DNA from: Trifolium pratense
Lineage: Eukaryota; Streptophyta; Magnoliopsida; Fabales; Fabaceae
Assembly: GCF_020283565.1 (NCBI RefSeq)
Contig: NC_060063.1
Span: forward strand, 43,918,856-43,982,855
Reading direction: 5' to 3'
DNA length: 64,000 nt
Below are positions 58,876 through 64,000 of the stretch, piece after piece. The position numbers were made by a program, and so were the translations under genes. The notes under the pieces are model-generated. The model worked only from the letters and a program-made list of their open reading frames with translations, was not told where the DNA came from and did not search any database. How positions within the stretch are numbered: the stretch's first letter is position 1; the number at the start of each line of letters is the position of its first letter.

Positions 58876-60164
58876 CTACCAACTGAGTTATGTTCACTTG
58901 TTTTAATATACTCTAGAAGAACTTTATATCGCTAAATCTCTATAATATCCTTTTAAATATTACTTAATAGAATTATGAATGTCATACTTAATAAAATTAA
59001 GTGGTTAATAAATTTCTCCTAAGATAAATAGTTCTAAAAAACATGAGTTTAATTCTTGGGAGAAACAATTCTTGATCATACTACTTACCTCCCAATCTAA
59101 CTTAGAATTATCAGGACCCTTTCCCTAGGAAACTCACTGAGATAACACCAAAAGAAATACATGCCATAAAGTTAAAACTTATGAGTTTGAATGGAACTTA
59201 ATAGTTAAGAATGGAGCAAAATAGATACTCTCACTTTGGACATTACTAAAAGGGATAATGAGAACATGGATCATATTCATAATAGAGCAACGTATACTTA
59301 TCATATAATTATATTTTGTAAATTTTTTTTGAACAATAATATATCTTGTAAATATTAATATTTAATATGCTATAATTAAACATTTTTTAAAAAAAATATT
59401 AAACCATGCATTGTGCATTTTGACTCCCCAATGTGAGTACTTTAGTGCTAATGACTAAAACACTCTTCATTGGAATGCTCTTAACCTACAAAAATTGGAC
59501 ATCACTTATATCTTTCTTTTGTAAGTTATCACTATTCAACTAACTATAATGTCAACTTTATTATATGAACTTTCAAACATTAAAAAAGGATAGTTGTTGT
59601 AAACATTAAACAATCATTCATTGATTTATTTCTCAATTTTCATATAAAATACTTTTATTGATTTATTTTTCTTTTTTCATGTAGAACTGCTAATTTTTGG
59701 TAATTTCTTTTAATGGATAGATTCATGATTGTGAAACCAATCCATTGTTGTAGTTATATTGATTTTGTACACATGGACCAGGTGATGTGTTTGTTCTGTT
59801 GTTGAATTTGTAAGCATATCAGTAAACTAGTTCTGAACCAGACCTAAACTAAACCGATTTAATTCAAATGGTTCAAGAATATAAACTATCAGAGAATGTT
59901 TTCACCATTATATCTGTAATGAAACATGGCCATTAGGAATCACACTGAGATGTAACTTTCTTCAGTTAAATCTCAATAATTCCCAACCATACTGCAAATA
60001 AAGGAGACTGATCATTTAATGGCTCAATGCATTAGTGAGAAAAAAAACCGATACGATATTCATTTCACAACGGAAAAAAACTGCGATTTTTCTATATCTA
60101 CGCCAGTCCGTAATACACAAACAGGTTAAAATATAGCCTTTTTTTTACTAATCCCCTCCCCCCT

Positions 60165-63100
60165 TCAGAAATTTGTTTGCCAATTGAGGTGTCCCAATTG
60201 CGGTTGCTGATATGCACCAACTTGTTGCCCAGGAGCAGCTCCGGCCACTCCAACATTATTTCCCATTGCCGGCCCTAAATGATGAGGACTAGGCATGCCA
60301 GCTTGTTGTGGAGGAGTATGATACATACCGGGGAACTGCATGTGAGAAGATTGAGCTGCAGCGGCATTGAAGGAAGCGTGTCCAGTGTGTGAAGGCATGA
60401 ATGGAGTAGCATGCGGCGATTGTCCTGGCATGTTATAGTATTGAGTAGATTGCATGCCTGAAAGATCTCTTGGATTCTGTAACCATATTTCTGATGTCTC
60501 CGCCTATGAATTGGAAGGACAAAAAATTAGAACACCAAACAACTTTATCCAAACAGTGTCAACAATAGAACTTTTTTTGTTTGAATGTCAACAATTAGAA
60601 ACTCACTGCACAAGCAAATTACCTGAGGATTTGGTACATAAAGATTATCTTTGTACTTGACTCTAGATGAATCTTCTAAAGCTGACGCACCCCCAACCAC
60701 ACCTGGAGCTAACATGGCATACCCTGGATTAGCAAAGTTTCCAAACCCAGTAGGACTTCCAGCAGGAACAGGCTTGAATTGCTGAACTCCATATTTAAGG
60801 TTGTTGGCATTAAGATGGGGGGAACCACCACCAGGCATCAACAAGTAACTGTTGCCGTTACTTGGATGAGGATAGGGAGCACTGTTTGAATATCCAGGCA
60901 CAGCCATGGGTGGTACGTAGACTGGGGAGAGAAACTGACGATATGGCATAAGATTAGCATAATGTGAAAGATGAACTTGTGGATACATCTGTGCAACTTG
61001 ATGTTGTTGTTGTTGTTGCTGCTGTTGTTGCATCATGGTGACTGTGGATGTCGGAACATTGTTTGCAGCATGGTGGGAGTTCAAAACCTGCATTGGCCAA
61101 AATTTGTTTATATGATTGGGGAGTTTAGAACTAATGGATTAATTAAGAAGAAAAATATGTTTATGTGTTAACAAACATTAAAACAAACCTAATTACTACT
61201 TTTACAAATGATCTTCAAAAACTGTTCAAAACAATCAACAAAAAGGTTTCAACTTTCAAGGGATATAGAAAACCTTGTTTTTCTGAACCATGTTCAAATA
61301 ACTGTCTTGAGATAAAATACAAAACATGATCAGAACAAGATCGGACAGTCTGTTCTATTTAATACTCAGAAATAGGATTAAACATTAATCAGAAATAGCA
61401 TTCGTTTTTGTTATGTTCCAATTGTATCGAAATCAATTGAACTCTTACTGCTCAGCCTTAAATACATATTTAACAAGGAGAAAAAAGTACATTCACATAA
61501 TTGATAAATCCATTACAAGCAATTAAAGGAGTTTAGATACCAGCAATTAAATGACGTCATATACTTCATTATGTATGTACTAACAATTATTATACCTCCT
61601 GAGGTGGTGAAAGAACCTGAGCTCGTACAGTTTCATCCATATTAGGTCTAAAATAAGGAATATCGTAACCAGTGGGAGGGTCGTAGGCCTGTTTAGAAAC
61701 ATAAACGTGGGAACAAATAAACAAAATGCAAAACAGATACGTATAGCATATGTCATCAAACATAAGAGTGCCAAATATTCTGATGGTAGAAATAAAAGTA
61801 ATCACTCACCGAGAAGCCAGGCATATCATGAGAATCTTGCTGTTGTGATGCTGGTGCATAAGACGGACTTGTATCACGTACCAATCCAATATTGGCATAA
61901 CTGTCCAAATTATGAGAGCTTGAGGATTCTTTGTTATCAGGCAACTGTTGCTCAGAAGCAGCACCAGATGCTGGAGATTCGGACTCGGGACTTCTAATTT
62001 GGTCATCCCGTAAATCCACCTGCTTGCTCCCAGAGACATCATCAGAGGACAACTCTGAAGCAGGTACTGTCAAGCTGGCATAAAAAATTAAATAAGATCA
62101 CAACATACTGAAAAATGCATGCTATTACCAATGATGTCTTCGGTTGCAATTTATGAACATAACATATTATCTATGAAGAAATATTCTCTACACTAAATGA
62201 ATGCCAACCTTGTAGTTGATTCTCCATTTAAATTATCAGTAGCTCCTATTATTTGATACTGAGATTGATGCCTCAAAGAATCAAGTTCTGTACCAACACC
62301 AATGGTACCAAAGGTTAGCCGACGGCGATCAGTCTCTGGAACGCGAATATGTTGTGCTATGATCACATTTTGGTTCTCAAATAAATTCATTTGTGTAAGT
62401 TTATCTTGAAGCTGTGCTGTATCTGATACTATATCTTTAGAATTTTCAGCTGGAGATGAAACGCTTTTTTTGGGTGTACCAATCACTCCAGGACCATTGC
62501 TGTTCGTCTTCTGGCTTGATTTAGGCTTCCATTCCTTATTATGCTGGGAGACTGCAACAAAACTCATTAAATTGTTAAAGCCTTAAAATCAAACCTAAAA
62601 AGCAATCAAAGGGAAATTTTATGACAATAAGCATGAGTATTTGAGTTTAGTTACTACTTGGGATAGCATATGACAACAGCTTATAACATGTTCATATGTT
62701 GTTTTCAGCTTATTTCTAAAAGCTCTCCGGGATAGCTTATGAAAATACGCTTATAGCTTATATGAAAATAGTTGGACTTTATTTTAACTTTTGTTATAGC
62801 AAATAGCTTATACAGAAACGCCTAGAACATAGGTGTATAATCCAAACAGGGCCTTAAGAGAAAGCTACGACAGTTGCCCTACGCTATACTTTTACAGAAG
62901 ATCTCAAATATTGGAAGTGCAATTAAAACAATAATTTGGTGGTGTCAGCTCAAATATATACCTCTCTGATGTCCCACAAGTTGTTGATGTGACCTGCTAT
63001 TATACTGATTGTTCAAAGATGGTCTGCTAACAGAGATGCCAGGGAAAGAGGGCTCAGTTACAGCACTAACAGCCGCTTGGCTGAGCTGTTCATTCTTTTG

Positions 63101-63593
63101 GACAGCACCAACTGGTTGAAATGAATCTGCAGATGGACCATCTTTTCCAACAATAGAATTATTAGCATAAGAACTACTAGAAGCAAACAACTGTTTTGGT
63201 TTCAGGTCAGCAGACTGTCTACGAACACCAACAACCCCAACTTCACGCCTAATGGCTCCAACAGCACCCGATGATCTGGAATCAGGAGACGGCACGTGAA
63301 CTGGATCTGTTGAAGAAGAATACACTCCCACTACAGAACTGGTTGAAGCCACTGTTGAAGAGTTCTTGTGGCTGTTGTTAGGCTTAATTGGTTGCACCTG
63401 TGATGATGTATTGGATACCAAGCCTTGCTTGTTCTCAGATGTAACTTTTTTGTCACTGGCATTAGTAGCAGCATCTTTTGATTGTCTAGCATTTGTAGCA
63501 GCATCTTTTGATTGTCGAGAATCAGAAGGCCCATTTAGAGCCTGATGATTTCTAGCACCAGTTGACTTTTGATTGGTCGAAGCTGCGGACGAA
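60165..63593 (-). CDS. GIP1-like: GBF-interacting protein 1-like, 5' part outside window
   Basis: Six minus-strand exons, 62962-63593, 62209-62551, 61810-62074, 61596-61688, 60623-61087 and 60165-60503, splice in frame (2137 nt) to a stop at 60165. The first visible exon begins at an acceptor, so upstream exons, including the N-terminal DUF1296 region, lie beyond 64000. Landmarks of the family: HQRVSQHNKEWKPK, RRLTFGTIGVG, LTVPASELSSDDVSGS, AYDPPTGYDIPYFRP, KDNLYVPNPQAETSEIWLQN and the end GAYQQPQLGHLNW. It is Ser/Gln-rich and disordered, with a poly-Gln run (about 61000-61030) and a duplicated RQSKDAATNA unit. GIP1-type proteins are described as nuclear partners of G-box-binding bZIP factors. 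It is the right-hand host gene flanking the giant element. Confidence 0.9.
62640..62855. mobile_element. MITE in an intron of the GIP1-like gene
   Basis: Words AGCTTATAGCTTAT, TTATGAAAATACGCTTATAG and the end AATCCAAACAGGGCC match a common plant family with GGGCCTGTTTGGATT-type ends. The left end is unclear. Confidence 0.45.
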
Positions 63594-64000
63594 CTGGAAC
63601 AAATAAAAAATATGAATCATATACAAAGTTTACTTATCCAATGACCTGAAAATAAATCAAAAGTGATCGCTGAGACATATTGCTTTCAAATTAGAAAAGA
63701 TAACTTTCACTAGCCAAGTGCATTACTTCAAAACAAAAAGAGTAGCACAAATGAACCAAATAACTTTCATTCCTGGTGCTACCTATTATCAGACAAAAAA
63801 CTTCAGATTCTTAACGACACCATCTGTCATTGAATACCTTCGTTTACAAATATCACACTATCGAACTTATGCTATTATTATCCTATGAGAGGTTTATCCC
63901 TTCTCGTCCATAGATTCCCTTGAAATTCTGTGTGTCTACTCGTAACTTTGTATCTGTAACACCACACCTTTCATGAGATTAAAAATTTAAACTTCTCAGT
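63594..64000. other. intron of the GIP1-like gene
   Basis: Between the acceptor at 63594-63595 and the window edge there is no further in-frame exon that I can support; AT-rich intronic sequence. Confidence 0.55.

Larger units (their letters stand above)
48889..60164. other. right flank: repeat-rich intergenic DNA without supported host gene
   Basis: Apart from the mobile elements and fragments listed separately, only short AT-rich frames occur (longest 70-90 codons). Stretches 51080-52780, 54170-55260, 56960-58480 and 58890-60160 show nothing I can interpret. Degenerate GACACGGACAC words at 54700-54840 and a partial inverse at 58175-58285 suggest another old repeat family. Confidence 0.45.

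Overview
The window is nuclear DNA of a flowering plant. Introns have GT-AG borders, intergenic DNA is AT-rich, and MITEs, hAT, Helitron, LINE and SINE pieces are common. Repeat families such as the GGTCCCTTAAAGAC-type element suggest a papilionoid legume (Medicago, clover or pea-like). That placement is an impression, not a proof.

Two ordinary host genes lie at the edges. On the left is the minus-strand start of a BIG GRAIN 1-like gene (1-958, running off the window). On the right is the 3' part of a minus-strand GBF-interacting-protein-1-like gene (60165-63593, six exons, 5' end outside).

Almost everything between 4990 and 48879 looks like one mobile element. Both ends carry the same ~80-bp terminal inverted repeat starting GGCGCCGTCTACGGTGCGCA, and a perfect 9-bp direct duplication, TTAATATAA, sits immediately outside each end (4981-4989 and 48880-48888). 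This is the signature of a Mutator-like element (MULE), but it is about 43.9 kb long. Just inside the left end is a two-exon FAR1-type MULE transposase of 915 aa (5239-8073). Near the right end is a second, MuDR-type MULE protein of 1202 aa (44085-47847) with altered catalytic residues.

The interior cargo can be reconstructed by splicing as open, apparently intact genes. It includes a 13-exon Ulp1/C48-like gene whose catalytic Cys position is Ser (10611-13696, minus). It also carries six paralogous B3-domain genes with the same intron positions (17321-18604 +, 21359-22346 -, 27869-29154 +, 30441-31257 +, 33872-34734 -, 40769-42470 +). The rest are a small GRF zinc-finger/membrane protein (39400-39887), a 173-aa unknown protein (8717-9238, minus) and a 90-aa unknown ORF (26494-26766). 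SUMO-interaction-like motifs occur at the same residue position in two B3 proteins and in the FAR1-type transposase, alongside the Ulp1-like gene. This hints, as inference only, at a SUMO-linked regulatory module carried by the transposon.

The spaces between cargo genes are filled with younger insertions: hAT elements with 8-bp duplications, Stowaway- and Tourist-like MITEs, MULE-type MITEs with 9-bp duplications, a 1.5-kb Helitron, CTGCAG-rich MITEs and microsatellites. Two internal, left-oriented relatives of the terminal repeat (15107 and 24366) suggest that the element was assembled from, or invaded by, related MULEs. The right flank (48889-60164) has no host gene that I can support; it holds an inverted-repeat element, a LINE 3' end, SINE-like copies and small transposons.
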